In this document: one piece after another, positions 16,711 to 24,971 of the stretch | Layout: each line of letters starts with the position of its first letter | Position numbering within the stretch: position 1 is the stretch's first letter | DNA from: Nesterenkonia sp. E16_10 | GTDB lineage: Bacteria; Actinomycetota; Actinomycetes; Actinomycetales; Micrococcaceae | NCBI RefSeq assembly: GCF_017347085.1 | Contig: NZ_JADPSA010000013.1 | Coordinates: 49,795-113,794, forward strand | Length of the DNA: 64,000 bases | Reading direction: 5' to 3' | Position numbers and translations under genes: made by a program | Notes under the pieces: generated by a model | The model's input: only the letters and a program-made list of their open reading frames with translations | The model's database searches: none | What the model was told of the DNA's origin: nothing

Positions 16711-16868
16711 GCCCGGGTGGTCAGGCTGAACGGATGGCGACAGTCCTTCCTGCGCGGCACGGCCGCACCACAGCAAATGCCACCGGCCCGTTGGCCGGCA
16801 GACCCGCCGAGGTCGCCCTGAACCAGACCGGGCGTGACCAGGCAGCCCTCACGGGAGAACGGCTCGCG
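16711..16868 (+). pseudogene. Truncated paralogue of the histidine phosphatase gene at 29609
   Basis: These 158 bp match 29586-29743 without any gap, beginning 23 bp upstream of the start codon. The coding part (ATG at 16734) reads MATVLPARHGRTTANATGPL, against MATVLLVRHGRTTANATGLL in the intact gene, so the RHG catalytic motif is retained. Homology stops abruptly after about 45 codons and the rest of the enzyme is missing. Substitutions are scattered, so the duplication is not recent. Confidence 0.85.
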
Positions 16869-16879
16869 GCTGCACGCGA

Positions 16880-17041
16880 TGGGCACTGGAACCCGCCCAG
16901 GGTGATCTTCTCGCTGAGTTCTCGCTCGGACTGTTGTTTGAAGGCACGGGCACATACTTCGTGGGACTCAACGCGGAGACGGAGTTCCAACTGAGTCACG
17001 GGGACGACGCACGTCGCGTCATTCTGGATTTCGCCACCACC
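16880..17041 (+). pseudogene. C-terminal coding remnant of unknown protein
   Basis: Directly after the phosphatase remnant, one plus-strand frame reads through LLFEGTGTYFVGLNAETEFQ and LSHGDDARRVILDFATT to a stop at 17039-17041. The residue pattern looks like the end of a real folded protein rather than random sequence, but it has no start and I do not recognise the family. It may be the tail of a gene fused to the phosphatase fragment by deletion. Confidence 0.35.
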
Positions 17042-17123
17042 TAGTGCTCCACGCACGTTTCCTTGAGCTAGGGAGAACCATCCCTCACGCCTCTGCGCTC
17101 GTCTACACCTGAAATCTCACCTT

Positions 17124-17768
17124 TCAGCGAGCCCCCAATGCGAGCCAGTTTCTTCTGGCCAGAGCGGCAGTGCCTTCTGCGTCCCCCGAGCCAGCCGCAG
17201 CGATGATCTCCTCATGCTGGAGCACAGACGCCTCCGCCTGGGCGGAGTCGAAATGCAGATACTCGGCACGGCGCAGTACCGGCATCACCTGCTCCAGCTG
17301 GGCGGCGAGTACATTGTTGCCGCTGCGGTCGATGAAGACCTGGTGGAAGACGTCATCGGCAGCGACGCAGTCCTCGGAACTCCGCGTCCGCCCGCCACGG
17401 GACAGGGCCGAGTTGGCCTCACGCAAGGCCTCCAGGTCCGTGTCCAACAGGCGCGGCACCGCGAGCTTCACCGCCAGGGCATGCAGTTCAGCAGCGACGA
17501 CCCTCGCCTGCTCTACCGCTTCCGGCTCATAGGGCGTAGCCATGGTCGTCCTGCCCGGGACTGCGGTCACCAGACCGGTGCGCTCCAGGCGCAGCAGCGC
17601 CTCGCGAATGGGGGTCCGGGAGACGCCCAACCACTCCTGCAGGTCACCGTCCACCAGCTTCTCACCCGGCGCGATCTGACCGCGCACGATGGCGTCGCGG
17701 ATGGCCCTGTAGACGTCCTCACGCAAGAGGGAGCGGCGTCGCACAGGGCTGGTGTTGGGGACTGGCAT
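17124..17768 (-). CDS. GntR-family (FCD/FadR-type) regulator
   Basis: 214 residues. The N-terminal winged helix reads LLREDVYRAIRDAIVRGQIA, PGEKLVDGDLQEWLGVSRTP and IREALLRLERTGLV, a textbook GntR DNA-binding domain. The C-terminal FCD domain (about 85-205) contains the metal-binding pattern D...H (DDVFHQVF) and a late histidine (QHEEIIAA). FCD regulators bind small carboxylates. It is divergent from the ACC deaminase gene, and a perfect palindrome lies between them, so it probably regulates the acdS operon in response to ACC, 2-oxobutyrate or a related acid. Confidence 0.9.
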   Translation of the reverse strand: MPVPNTSPVRRRSLLREDVYRAIRDAIVRGQIAPGEKLVDGDLQEWLGVSRTPIREALLRLERTGLVTAVPGRTTMATPYEPEAVEQARVVAAELHALAVKLAVPRLLDTDLEALREANSALSRGGRTRSSEDCVAADDVFHQVFIDRSGNNVLAAQLEQVMPVLRRAEYLHFDSAQAEASVLQHEEIIAAAGSGDAEGTAALARRNWLALGAR

Positions 17769-17812
17769 AGAGAAATCCTATGCGACCCATTGACATCCCA
17801 CACTCGGCAATA

Positions 17813-17826
17813 TGCAATATATTGCA
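17813..17826 (+). promoter_or_regulatory. Perfect 14-bp palindrome, probable GntR operator
   Basis: TGCAATATATTGCA is fully self-complementary and lies 44 bases upstream of the GntR start and 60 bases upstream of acdS. It is an AT-rich island in GC-rich DNA. FCD-type GntR proteins bind short palindromes of this kind in their own divergent promoters. Confidence 0.65.
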
Positions 17827-17886
17827 ACTCGCGGAACGAGTGAGTAGACCGGCAGCCGCTGATACCAACAAGCTAAGGAGGCCGAC

Positions 17887-18891
17887 ATGGCCTTGTCCGA
17901 CTTCGAACGCTATCCGCTGACCTTCGGCCCCAGCCCCGTCCACCGCCTCGAGCGGCTGACGCAGCATCTGGGTGGAGCGCAGATCTGGGCTAAACGCGAG
18001 GACGTGAACTCGGGCCTTGCCTATGGGGGAAACAAGACCCGGAAGCTGGAGTACATCGCTCCGGACATCATTGCCTCGGGCGCGGACACTCTGGTCAGCA
18101 TCGGGGGCTACCAGTCCAACCACACCCGCCAAGTCGCCGCCCTGGCTGCGAAGCTCGGCCTGAAGGCGCGGCTCGTCCAGGAGAAGTGGGTGGACTGGCC
18201 CGACGCCGTCAATGACAAGGTCGGCAACATCCTGCTGTCCCGATTGATGGGTGCCGACGTGACGCTCAGCCCCGCGGGGTTCGACATCGGCATACGTTCG
18301 AGCTGGCAGGAAGCCATCGCCGAGGTCGAGGAGGCCGGAGGCACCCCCTATCCGATTCCGGCGGGCGCCTCCGAGCACAAATACGGCGGACTGGGATTCG
18401 CCAACTGGGCTTATGAGGTCGAAGAACAGGAACAAGAGCTGGGCGTCTTCTTCGACACCATTGTGGTCTGCACAGTGACCGGATCCACCCACGCGGGAAT
18501 GATCGCCGGGTTCGCTGGACAGGAGCGGCCTCGCCGAGTGCTCGGGATCGATGCCTCGGCCACCATCGAAAAGACAAGGGGCCAGGTGGCAAAGATCGCA
18601 CGACATACCGCGGAGCTCATCGGGCTGGGCCGGGATCTGGGCGATGATGAGATCACTGTGCTCGAGGGCTGGGCCGGAGATCTCTATGGGATTCCGGTGA
18701 AGTCCACACTGGAGGCCATGCGGACCACCGCCCAGCTGGAAGGGATGATCATCGACCCCGTCTATGAAGGCAAGTCCATGGCGGGGCTGATCGACTTGGT
18801 GCGCGAGGGCGAGATCGGCCCAGACTCCAACGTGCTCTACGCCCACCTGGGCGGGCAGCCTGCCCTGAATGCGTATTCCGGAATCATCTGA
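17887..18891 (+). CDS. acdS: 1-aminocyclopropane-1-carboxylate (ACC) deaminase
   Basis: A 334-residue PLP enzyme that opens the cyclopropane ring of the plant ethylene precursor ACC, giving 2-oxobutyrate and ammonia. [13 protein letters not shown] holds the PLP lysine (Lys50). [20 protein letters not shown] is the usual substrate-binding loop. [13 protein letters not shown] carries Glu294, and [16 protein letters not shown] carries Leu321. These correspond to the Glu295/Leu322 pair that separates true ACC deaminases from D-cysteine desulfhydrase-like paralogues. The length matches the family. AAGGAGG lies six bases before the ATG. The E1-like gene follows after 13 bp, so the two form an operon. 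Confidence 0.93.
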   Translation: MALSDFERYPLTFGPSPVHRLERLTQHLGGAQIWAKREDVNSGLAYGGNKTRKLEYIAPDIIASGADTLVSIGGYQSNHTRQVAALAAKLGLKARLVQEKWVDWPDAVNDKVGNILLSRLMGADVTLSPAGFDIGIRSSWQEAIAEVEEAGGTPYPIPAGASEHKYGGLGFANWAYEVEEQEQELGVFFDTIVVCTVTGSTHAGMIAGFAGQERPRRVLGIDASATIEKTRGQVAKIARHTAELIGLGRDLGDDEITVLEGWAGDLYGIPVKSTLEAMRTTAQLEGMIIDPVYEGKSMAGLIDLVREGEIGPDSNVLYAHLGGQPALNAYSGII

Positions 18892-18904
18892 GGAGTGACC
18901 CACC

Positions 18905-21325
18905 ATGCAGAATCCCGACGAGCAGGGCCCTAGCGGCGTCGACGAGGATGACCGCCAGTTCGAGACCAGCGTTCAGCGCCATCCCGCGCCGAGCGTGAAT
19001 GAGCGTCCGCTCTCCGCGGCTTCTTCCTTCAGCGGGTCCACCCTCGACGCCGTGGCTCAGCGGGTGCTGTGGCTCTCCACCGCGATCATCGACGCCGCGA
19101 ACCGGGGTCGCGAGACTCCCGGTGGCATCAAGGTCGGGGGCCACCAGTCCTCCTCAGCGTCGATGGTGGGCATCATGACGGCCCTGTGGTTCGCCGAGCT
19201 GGGTTCGAAGGACCGAGTTTCGGTGAAGCCGCATGCCTCCCCGGTGCTGCATGCGATCAACTATCTGCTGGGAGACCTGGACGAGAAGTATCTGCCCACC
19301 CTGCGATCCAAGGGCGGGCTGCAGTCCTATCCGAGCCGCTCCAAGGACCCGGACACAGTGGACTTCTCCACCGGATCCGTTGGCATCGGCGCCACGGCAC
19401 CGGTGTGGGCGGCACTATCCCGGCGGTATCTGCAGGACCATTTCGAGCTCCCGGAGGGCGGCCGGTTCTACAGCCTGCTGGGCGACGCCGAGATGGACGA
19501 GGGGGCCGTGTGGGAGGCCATCATCGATCCCGAGGTCCGCCAGCTCGGAGACGTGGTCTGGATCGTGGATCTGAACCGGCAGTCACTGGACCGGGTGATC
19601 CCAGACGTGCAGATCCAACGCCTTCAGGGGATGTTCGCAGCCGCCGACTGGCAGGTGTTGACCTGCACCTGGGGCAGGCGTCTCCAACAGCTCTTCAGCC
19701 AGCCCGGCGGGGAGCTGCTGCGGCGTCGGCTCGAAGAGATGCCTAACCAGGAGTACCAGCGACTGCTGCGCTCTCACCCGGACGAGGCCGCAGCCAGGCT
19801 GCTCGGAGACGGACCGGACCCCCAGCTGGCCGAGCTGGTCTCAAGCCTGGAGCCCCGTGACCTGGCAGAGGCCCTGCGGGACCTCGGGGGTCACGACATC
19901 CAGGAGCTTCTGGCCACCTACCAGAAGATCGACGACACCCGGCCCACCGTCATCTTTGCCTACACCATCAAGGGGCGCGGCCTGGCCACCGAAGGCCACC
20001 CCAGCAACCACGCCGCCCAGCTGACCGAGGAACAGATGCGTGAGCTTGCCGCGCTCTCCGGGACGAACCTCGACTCCCCCTGGGGGCGATTCCCCGAGGG
20101 GACGGATGAGGCTGCGCTCTGCTCGGAGACCGCTCAACGGCTGAGCCGCCCTCCGGTGCCGCAGACCAGCGGCATTCCGGTGCCTCAGGAGCTGAAGTGG
20201 AAGCACAAGCAACAGACCTCCACCCAGGCCACGCTGGGCCGGCTGCTCTCCGACCTGAAGCGCGCCGACCCCGACAACGCCCGCCGCATCGTCACCGTCA
20301 GCCCGGATGTCGCCTCCTCGACCAACCTGGGCGGTTGGATCAATAAGACCGGGGTGTGGTCACTCAGCGAACGCCGAGACTGGTTCTCCGACGACGACGA
20401 GACCGTGCTGCACTGGCAGGAGAACCCGCACGGTCAGCACATCGAGCTGGGGATCTCCGAGGTCAACTTGGTCAGCCTCATCGGCGAGCTGGGCGCCACC
20501 TGGTCCCGTTGGGGCGAACCGCTCGCCCCCATCGGGGTCCTCTATGACCCCTTCGTCCCGCGGGCCCTGGAGCCATGGATGTTCGGCACCTATGCCGGTG
20601 GCCAGTCGATCCTCGTGGGAACCCCGTCTGGGGTCAGCCTGGCCCCAGAGGGCGGTGCCCACCAGTCGATGAACACGCCCTCCATCGGAATCTCTACGCC
20701 TGGGTTGGACTATTGGGAGCCGGCTTTCGCACAGGACCTGGAGTGGAGTCTGCTTGAGGCCATCTCCCACCTGGGACGGCCTGGTGGGCGGTCCTCCTAT
20801 TTCCGGCTCTCCACTCGACCGGTAGAACAATCCCTCGCCGCGCTCCCTGAAGATCCGGCCCTCTGGGAACGACGGCGACGCCAAGCCCTGGCCGGGGGCT
20901 ACCGGATCAGCACCCATCCAGCCGAGAAGGATGATGTGGTGCTCGTCGGCGCAGGGGCGGTGATTCCCAACCTCTGCGAGGCCGCAGAGACCCTGGACAC
21001 CCACGGAGTGAAGGCCGGTATCGTGAACGTCACCAGCCCGTCCCGGCTCTTCCAGGCGATGCGTGCCCGGGACTCCCTGGAACCCGGTCCAGGGACTGCG
21101 ATCCTGGAGCAGCTCTTTCCCACAGCACACCCCGCTCCACTGATCACGGTGCTAGACGGTCACCCGCATGCGCTGTCCTTCCTCGCCGGCGTGCGCGGAG
21201 ACCGCACCAGGACCCTGGGTGTGACCGAGTATGGGCAGTCCTCCTCCCTGCCGGAGGCCCATGCCCTTCACGGCATCGACGCCGGGACGATTACCTCAGC
21301 CGCACTGGATTCACTGGGCCGCTGA
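18905..21325 (+). CDS. AceE/MdeB-like thiamine-diphosphate 2-oxoacid dehydrogenase E1
   Basis: 806 residues of the homodimeric pyruvate-dehydrogenase E1/transketolase type. Seen in order: GGHQSSSASMVGIMTALWF (78-96), the conserved KPHASPVLHAINYLLG (108-123), GDAEMDEGAVWEAI through NRQSLD (193-228; ThDP/Mg site, with GDA in place of GDG), a pyrimidine-binding domain (about 455-640) and a transketolase C-terminal domain (to 806). It is shorter than AceE (about 890-920). Pseudomonas MdeB, a relative acting on 2-oxobutyrate, lies next to methionine gamma-lyase. Here the neighbour is ACC deaminase, which makes the same keto acid, so 2-oxobutyrate is the likely substrate. Confidence 0.85.
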   Translation: MQNPDEQGPSGVDEDDRQFETSVQRHPAPSVNERPLSAASSFSGSTLDAVAQRVLWLSTAIIDAANRGRETPGGIKVGGHQSSSASMVGIMTALWFAELGSKDRVSVKPHASPVLHAINYLLGDLDEKYLPTLRSKGGLQSYPSRSKDPDTVDFSTGSVGIGATAPVWAALSRRYLQDHFELPEGGRFYSLLGDAEMDEGAVWEAIIDPEVRQLGDVVWIVDLNRQSLDRVIPDVQIQRLQGMFAAADWQVLTCTWGRRLQQLFSQPGGELLRRRLEEMPNQEYQRLLRSHPDEAAARLLGDGPDPQLAELVSSLEPRDLAEALRDLGGHDIQELLATYQKIDDTRPTVIFAYTIKGRGLATEGHPSNHAAQLTEEQMRELAALSGTNLDSPWGRFPEGTDEAALCSETAQRLSRPPVPQTSGIPVPQELKWKHKQQTSTQATLGRLLSDLKRADPDNARRIVTVSPDVASSTNLGGWINKTGVWSLSERRDWFSDDDETVLHWQENPHGQHIELGISEVNLVSLIGELGATWSRWGEPLAPIGVLYDPFVPRALEPWMFGTYAGGQSILVGTPSGVSLAPEGGAHQSMNTPSIGISTPGLDYWEPAFAQDLEWSLLEAISHLGRPGGRSSYFRLSTRPVEQSLAALPEDPALWERRRRQALAGGYRISTHPAEKDDVVLVGAGAVIPNLCEAAETLDTHGVKAGIVNVTSPSRLFQAMRARDSLEPGPGTAILEQLFPTAHPAPLITVLDGHPHALSFLAGVRGDRTRTLGVTEYGQSSSLPEAHALHGIDAGTITSAALDSLGR

Positions 21326-21602
21326 GCTCCATCAGGGCGAGGCAGCACTCCCGGGCGGCTGCCTCTGAGGGCGTGGAGGTGAAAGCCACTCCCCCACCGG
21401 ACCATGGGAACTCCCCAAGACTTCCCCTTCGATCGGGTCGATCAGGCTATGGCAGCGGTCGTGGCGGGCACCGATGGTGTCGCCATACTCAGCCCTGCTG
21501 CTCGCGTATCGGGGTAAGCCGATGGGCACGTGCCGCGCTCTTCACCCAATCCCGAGGTCAACACCGGGGATGCGGTGATTTCACCGTGCAAGGATATTGA
21601 CC

Positions 21603-21830
21603 ATGACGAATGCTCCGAGTGGTTTCGAATATCGAATAGTCGGTGAGGGCGAGGTCATCATCACTCACTGGGGACGCCGCGCGACGACATTGCGGGGTGC
21701 GACCGCTAAGGATTTCCTTCTGGACGTCACGAAGCAGGACCCCCAGGAGCTGATGGCCCGAGCGACGGGCAACTACAAACGCGGAAATGAGCGTACGGCC
21801 AAGAACCACCCGCGCAATAGGACTCCCTGA
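21603..21830 (+). CDS. Conserved small hypothetical protein
   Basis: A 75-residue protein: FEYRIVGEGEVIITHWGRRA, TTLRGATAKDFLLDVTKQDP, then QELMARATGNYKRGNERTAK and a terminal HPRNR. The ELMARxTGNYKRGNERxAKNHPRNR ending is familiar from short conserved actinobacterial proteins of unknown function. A Shine-Dalgarno-like AAGGA lies nine bases before the ATG. The basic C-terminus hints at nucleic-acid binding, which is speculation. The 277 bp upstream (21326-21602) contain nothing I can identify. Confidence 0.7.
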   Translation: MTNAPSGFEYRIVGEGEVIITHWGRRATTLRGATAKDFLLDVTKQDPQELMARATGNYKRGNERTAKNHPRNRTP

Positions 21831-21960
21831 TCTCACGCGGAACGAGACTTCCCAGAGGATTCAACTGCACCGTGGTTACCGACGTCCCCGTGGCGAGGCT
21901 ACGAATCAAGAATCGCCGGGCAAGAAGTCATCCGGTGCCTGTAAGTGCCAGACTGAGCCT

Positions 21961-22518
21961 ATGAACATGTCCCGTCCTGTTCGCTCCTGGCCCGCTGAGC
22001 CGCCAACCAGCGGGAATGTGGAGCTACGACAGTTCCAGGCAGGCGATGCAGACATGGCCATGGAGCTCTCTCAGGACCCGTATGTACCCAAAACCGGGAC
22101 GCTCCCCGGACATGCCACCGCAGAACAAGCCGGGCAGTGGATCCAGCGGCAGCAGAATCGCCTCACCGACGGCGCAGGGTTCGCGTTCGCCGTCATTGCC
22201 CGAGATCAAGAACGCTGCGTTGGTTTCATGGGTTTATGGTTGCAAGACCTGGCCGCCGGCCGCGCGCAACTTGGGTATGGAATTGCTCCGCCATTCAGGG
22301 GACACGGGCTGGCCTCGGATGCTGTCCACGCGGTCACCGCCTTCGGGTGGACGATACCGGATCTACACCGTATCGAGCTCTACATTGAACCCTGGAACAC
22401 GGCCTCCTTCAAGGCTGCCGAGAACGCAGGATACCTTCGCGAAGGACTCCTCCGATCCCACCAAGAGCTCGGCGGAGAACGACGAGACATGTTGATCTAC
22501 GCGACCTTGCGCCCGTGA
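21961..22518 (+). CDS. GNAT-family N-acetyltransferase (RimJ/RimL-like)
   Basis: 185 residues: VELRQFQAGDADMAMELSQD (strand 1/helix 1), FAFAVIARDQERCVGFMGLW, then AQLGYGIAPPFRGHGLASDA, whose P-x-x-R-G-x-G-x-A is the acetyl-CoA pyrophosphate loop, and HRIELYIEPWNTASFKAAEN with AGYLREGLLR, the RimJ/RimL-type signature. It probably acetylates an amine on a protein N-terminus or a small molecule. I chose the ATG at 21961, where homology begins; a second ATG two codons later is possible. Confidence 0.85.
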   Translation: MNMSRPVRSWPAEPPTSGNVELRQFQAGDADMAMELSQDPYVPKTGTLPGHATAEQAGQWIQRQQNRLTDGAGFAFAVIARDQERCVGFMGLWLQDLAAGRAQLGYGIAPPFRGHGLASDAVHAVTAFGWTIPDLHRIELYIEPWNTASFKAAENAGYLREGLLRSHQELGGERRDMLIYATLRP

Positions 22519-22803
22519 ACGTATGCACATCATTGCCTCCTGATGCCCAGACACGGACCGATGCCCTCGTATCCGCACGCCTCTGACGGGTCATTGATGT
22601 GGATCGGCTCCGCTACTCCCCTACACGGAGCGACGCGACGTGGAACCGTCTTGCCGAGGCGGTCGACCCAGCGGATCTGCTGTTGAACGGGTCGCCGACG
22701 CCGGGCTCGGCCCAGCCCAGCCCAACGGCACCCCTGAGTCTCGAGGCCGAAGCGTTCTCCAGATAGCGCTTATTCCCGTATGCGCTGGCCCGGACGTGTT
22801 TTT
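22519..22803. other. Intergenic stretch, no gene recognised
   Basis: These 285 bp between convergent GNAT and DUF6176 genes hold no frame with recognisable protein sequence. Base composition is mixed, and the stretch may contain decayed coding sequence. Confidence 0.5.
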
Positions 22804-23157
22804 CTACGTAAGCGGGCGCATGGCGTCAAGGACTCGGGTCGGCATCATCGTCACCTGCGCCGTGAGGTCAACCGGGGCGAATTCGGGGTCGATGCATGAC
22901 TCCCAAAACTCGGAGTGCTTCTCGTCGAGCCAATGCGAGGACTCGTGAAGCTCTGCACCGCCCTCGCCTTGGACGCTGTACCAATAGAGATAATCTACGC
23001 CTTCAAGGGTTTCCGAGAAGATGGTCTCCACATACATCTTCTCCGGTTCGAGGGTCTCCCGGACTGCCTCCATGTGGGATCGCAAGAACTCCATCCATTC
23101 AGCGACTTTCTCCTCTCGTCCTCGTCGGACTCGGAATCTAGTCAGTTCAATATTCAT
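22804..23157 (-). CDS. DUF6176 family protein
   Basis: 117 residues beginning MNIELTRFRVRRGREEKVAE, then WMEFLRSHMEAVRETLEPEK and MYVETIFSETLEGVDYLYWY. The start, a ferredoxin-like alpha-beta pattern with a charged FRVxxGKxxxVxEWMxFL segment and a MYVETIF strand, matches the small DUF6176 family, whose function is unknown. It is a single gene divergent from the methyltransferase region. Confidence 0.75.
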   Translation of the reverse strand: MNIELTRFRVRRGREEKVAEWMEFLRSHMEAVRETLEPEKMYVETIFSETLEGVDYLYWYSVQGEGGAELHESSHWLDEKHSEFWESCIDPEFAPVDLTAQVTMMPTRVLDAMRPLT

Positions 23158-23338
23158 GCAGCGAGTCTTTCAGAGGCATGCATCCATTGCCTATGCCTCA
23201 AAGGGGCACAGCCTCCGTACGCTGGTCGAAGTATGCGCACGCCAGAGGGTCGTTCATGGAGAGTCCATACCTCACCGACCACTCGTATCGAATGGCGGAG
23301 AATATCGAGATCAGGCAGCGCAGTGCCAGACTCTCACC

Positions 23339-24172
23339 ATGGATCCTCAGGAGCAGCCCCAGATTCGGACACCCTACGAGGGTGGCAACGAGAGCCAGGG
23401 AGGATCCGAAGAGGACTTCCTCGGGCACCTGGAAGCCGCCCATGCCGAGGCACAAATGGTCGGCTGGGACTTCTCGAGGCTGGGCGACGATCTGATTGCC
23501 GACGACCCCTGGTGGGACTACGAAGCCGACTGCTTCCACGCTCTGCAGGACGCGTGCGTCGGTGCTCTCGATCTCGGCACCGGCGGCGGTGAACGACTCT
23601 CGACACTTTTGGAGTCGCTCTCAGAAGAATCCGTTCCGCTGCCTCGGGTGATCGCGACCGAGGGGTGGCCGGCGAATGTCCCCGTCGCGCGAGCACGCCT
23701 CGCAGCCCGAAACGTCGCCGTCCTGGAGTATGACTCCGATACCGGAGAGCCCCTGGACCTGCCCAGCCGGAGCCTGGACCTGGTAATGGCTCGTCACGAG
23801 AGCTACGACGCTGCCGAGGTTGCTCGCGTCCTCGCCCCCGGGGGCAAGCTCCTGAGTCAGCAGGTGCACGGCCTCGACGCTCCCGAGATTCACGAATGGT
23901 TCGGGGGTGAGTACCTCGCCCCCGACGTCAGAGCTGAGATTCACGCACAAGCGCTCCGTGACGCGGGACTGCGGATCGACCAGGTAGATGAGTGGGCAGG
24001 CACGATGCAGTTCTCGAATGCCGCCGCACTAGTCACCTACATCGGGTTGGTCCCATGGGATGCCCCTGACTTCGCCGTCCGAGCCCACGCCCCGCGACTT
24101 CGCGAACTGAGCGCATCGGCACCGATCGTTGTTACCCAGCGCAGGTTCCGCGTCTATGCCACCAGAGCGTAG
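23339..24172 (+). CDS. Class I SAM-dependent methyltransferase
   Basis: About 277 residues. ALDLGTGGGERLSTLLESL is the SAM-binding motif I (D-x-G-x-G-x-G), VIATEGWPANVPVARARLAA is motif post-I, and LPSRSLDLVMARHESYDAAE with VARVLAPGGKLLSQQVHG are motifs II and III. The C-terminal part has an AGTMQFSNAAALVTYIGLVP segment seen in small-molecule methyltransferases of this subgroup. The start is uncertain: the ATG at 23339 lacks a clear ribosome-binding site, and a later ATG near 23456 is possible. The substrate is unknown. Confidence 0.8.
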   Translation: MDPQEQPQIRTPYEGGNESQGGSEEDFLGHLEAAHAEAQMVGWDFSRLGDDLIADDPWWDYEADCFHALQDACVGALDLGTGGGERLSTLLESLSEESVPLPRVIATEGWPANVPVARARLAARNVAVLEYDSDTGEPLDLPSRSLDLVMARHESYDAAEVARVLAPGGKLLSQQVHGLDAPEIHEWFGGEYLAPDVRAEIHAQALRDAGLRIDQVDEWAGTMQFSNAAALVTYIGLVPWDAPDFAVRAHAPRLRELSASAPIVVTQRRFRVYATRA

Positions 24173-24350
24173 CGACTTTCGTTGAGTCTGGCACGCCAGC
24201 GCCGTCGTACTCAATCCTTGGTGTGGTCACTCACCCTTGGGCTTCGCTCAGCAACCAAGTGTCGACGAGGTCGGGGCAACAGGTATCTCTGCGAGAAATA
24301 CACCATACTCTTTGGCGAGTCGCACGGAGGTGGACGACAGAGAGCGTGCT

Positions 24351-24385
24351 CCGTGTCTCACAAAACTACGCTTACTGAGACACGG
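24351..24385. repeat. 10-bp perfect inverted repeat (stem-loop)
   Basis: CCGTGTCTCA (24351-24360) and TGAGACACGG (24376-24385) are exact reverse complements around a 15-base A/T-containing loop. It lies between the methyltransferase and the convergent PspC gene. It could terminate transcription from either side, although no T-run is present, or it could be a leftover recombination or transposon-end site, since an IS481 remnant lies 330 bp away. The rest of 24173-24437 holds nothing I can identify. Confidence 0.6.
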
Positions 24386-24437
24386 ATTAGACCAGACCGG
24401 ACACATTCTCAGTGTCGTGACGTGGTCGAGTTCATTT

Positions 24438-24683
24438 CTAGCGTCGGTTTTCTAGGGCCCGCTCCAACGGGATGCGACCGTCTTGCCAGGGCGTCAAAGC
24501 CCACACCAACAGATACGCTCCTAATCCCAGGACCGGAAGCAGGAAAGACAACAAGATCAGCAAGCGGACCAACCACACGTTGAGTCCGAACTTCTCGGCA
24601 AGGCTTCCCCCGATGCCTGCGACGACACGTCCAGGACCACGCCGGAAACCGAGGCTGCGAATGAAATCAAAGAATCGTCCCAT
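24438..24683 (-). CDS. PspC-domain membrane protein
   Basis: 81 residues. RRGPGRVVAGIGGSLAEKFG (about 14-33) followed by LNVWLVRLLILLSFLLPVLG and LGAYLLVWALTP is the complete PspC domain: a short cytoplasmic lead, the conserved GVxGGxA turn and a hydrophobic transmembrane hairpin ending in ALxP. Such proteins sense envelope stress. This single-domain form has no attached histidine kinase or phage-shock operon. It begins right where the IS481 remnant ends. Confidence 0.85.
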   Translation of the reverse strand: MGRFFDFIRSLGFRRGPGRVVAGIGGSLAEKFGLNVWLVRLLILLSFLLPVLGLGAYLLVWALTPWQDGRIPLERALENRR

Positions 24684-24714
24684 GCCTCACATAGTACGCG
24701 CGTTCCACCCGGAG

Positions 24715-24915
24715 ACCCCGGTGCCGCCGCCATGGGCCGGCCAACCGCCACCGGCGGGAATCCTGCTGAGTTTCTTCTCCTCGAGGTGGACCATGTGCGC
24801 GGGCCGGTAGGCCTGGAACCGCGGCGACCGGCGCCGCTGGTCCCTCACCTCAGAGGGCGAGATCCCGCGGCCGGGAAGATCCCCAGGTGGTGCAGCCCTC
24901 GGGTCACGCTGAGCC
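24715..24915 (-). mobile_element. IS481-family transposase remnant
   Basis: On the minus strand one frame reads RSPRFQAYRPAHMVHLEEKK, then LSRIPAGGGWPAHGGGTG. This matches the stretch just before the DDE catalytic core of IS481 transposases (RPGxLVHxDVKKLGRIPxGGGWRxHGRG). Slightly upstream, in another frame, LGLSVTRGLHHLGI resembles the preceding helix-turn-helix end. The catalytic Asp of HxD is replaced by Glu, the frames are broken and neither inverted end is visible, so the element is dead. Confidence 0.6.
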
Positions 24916-24971
24916 CCAAGGGCTCCACCCAAGGCCTCAGTAGGCACAACGGGTGCCGACAATCGAATCAA

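Noticed and set aside
24181..24440. Possible serine-recombinase tail on the plus strand (PSVDEVGATGISARNTPYSL resembles a resolvase helix-turn-helix)
   Set aside because: The match is short, has no further family motif, and could be chance; I kept only the inverted repeat as a feature.
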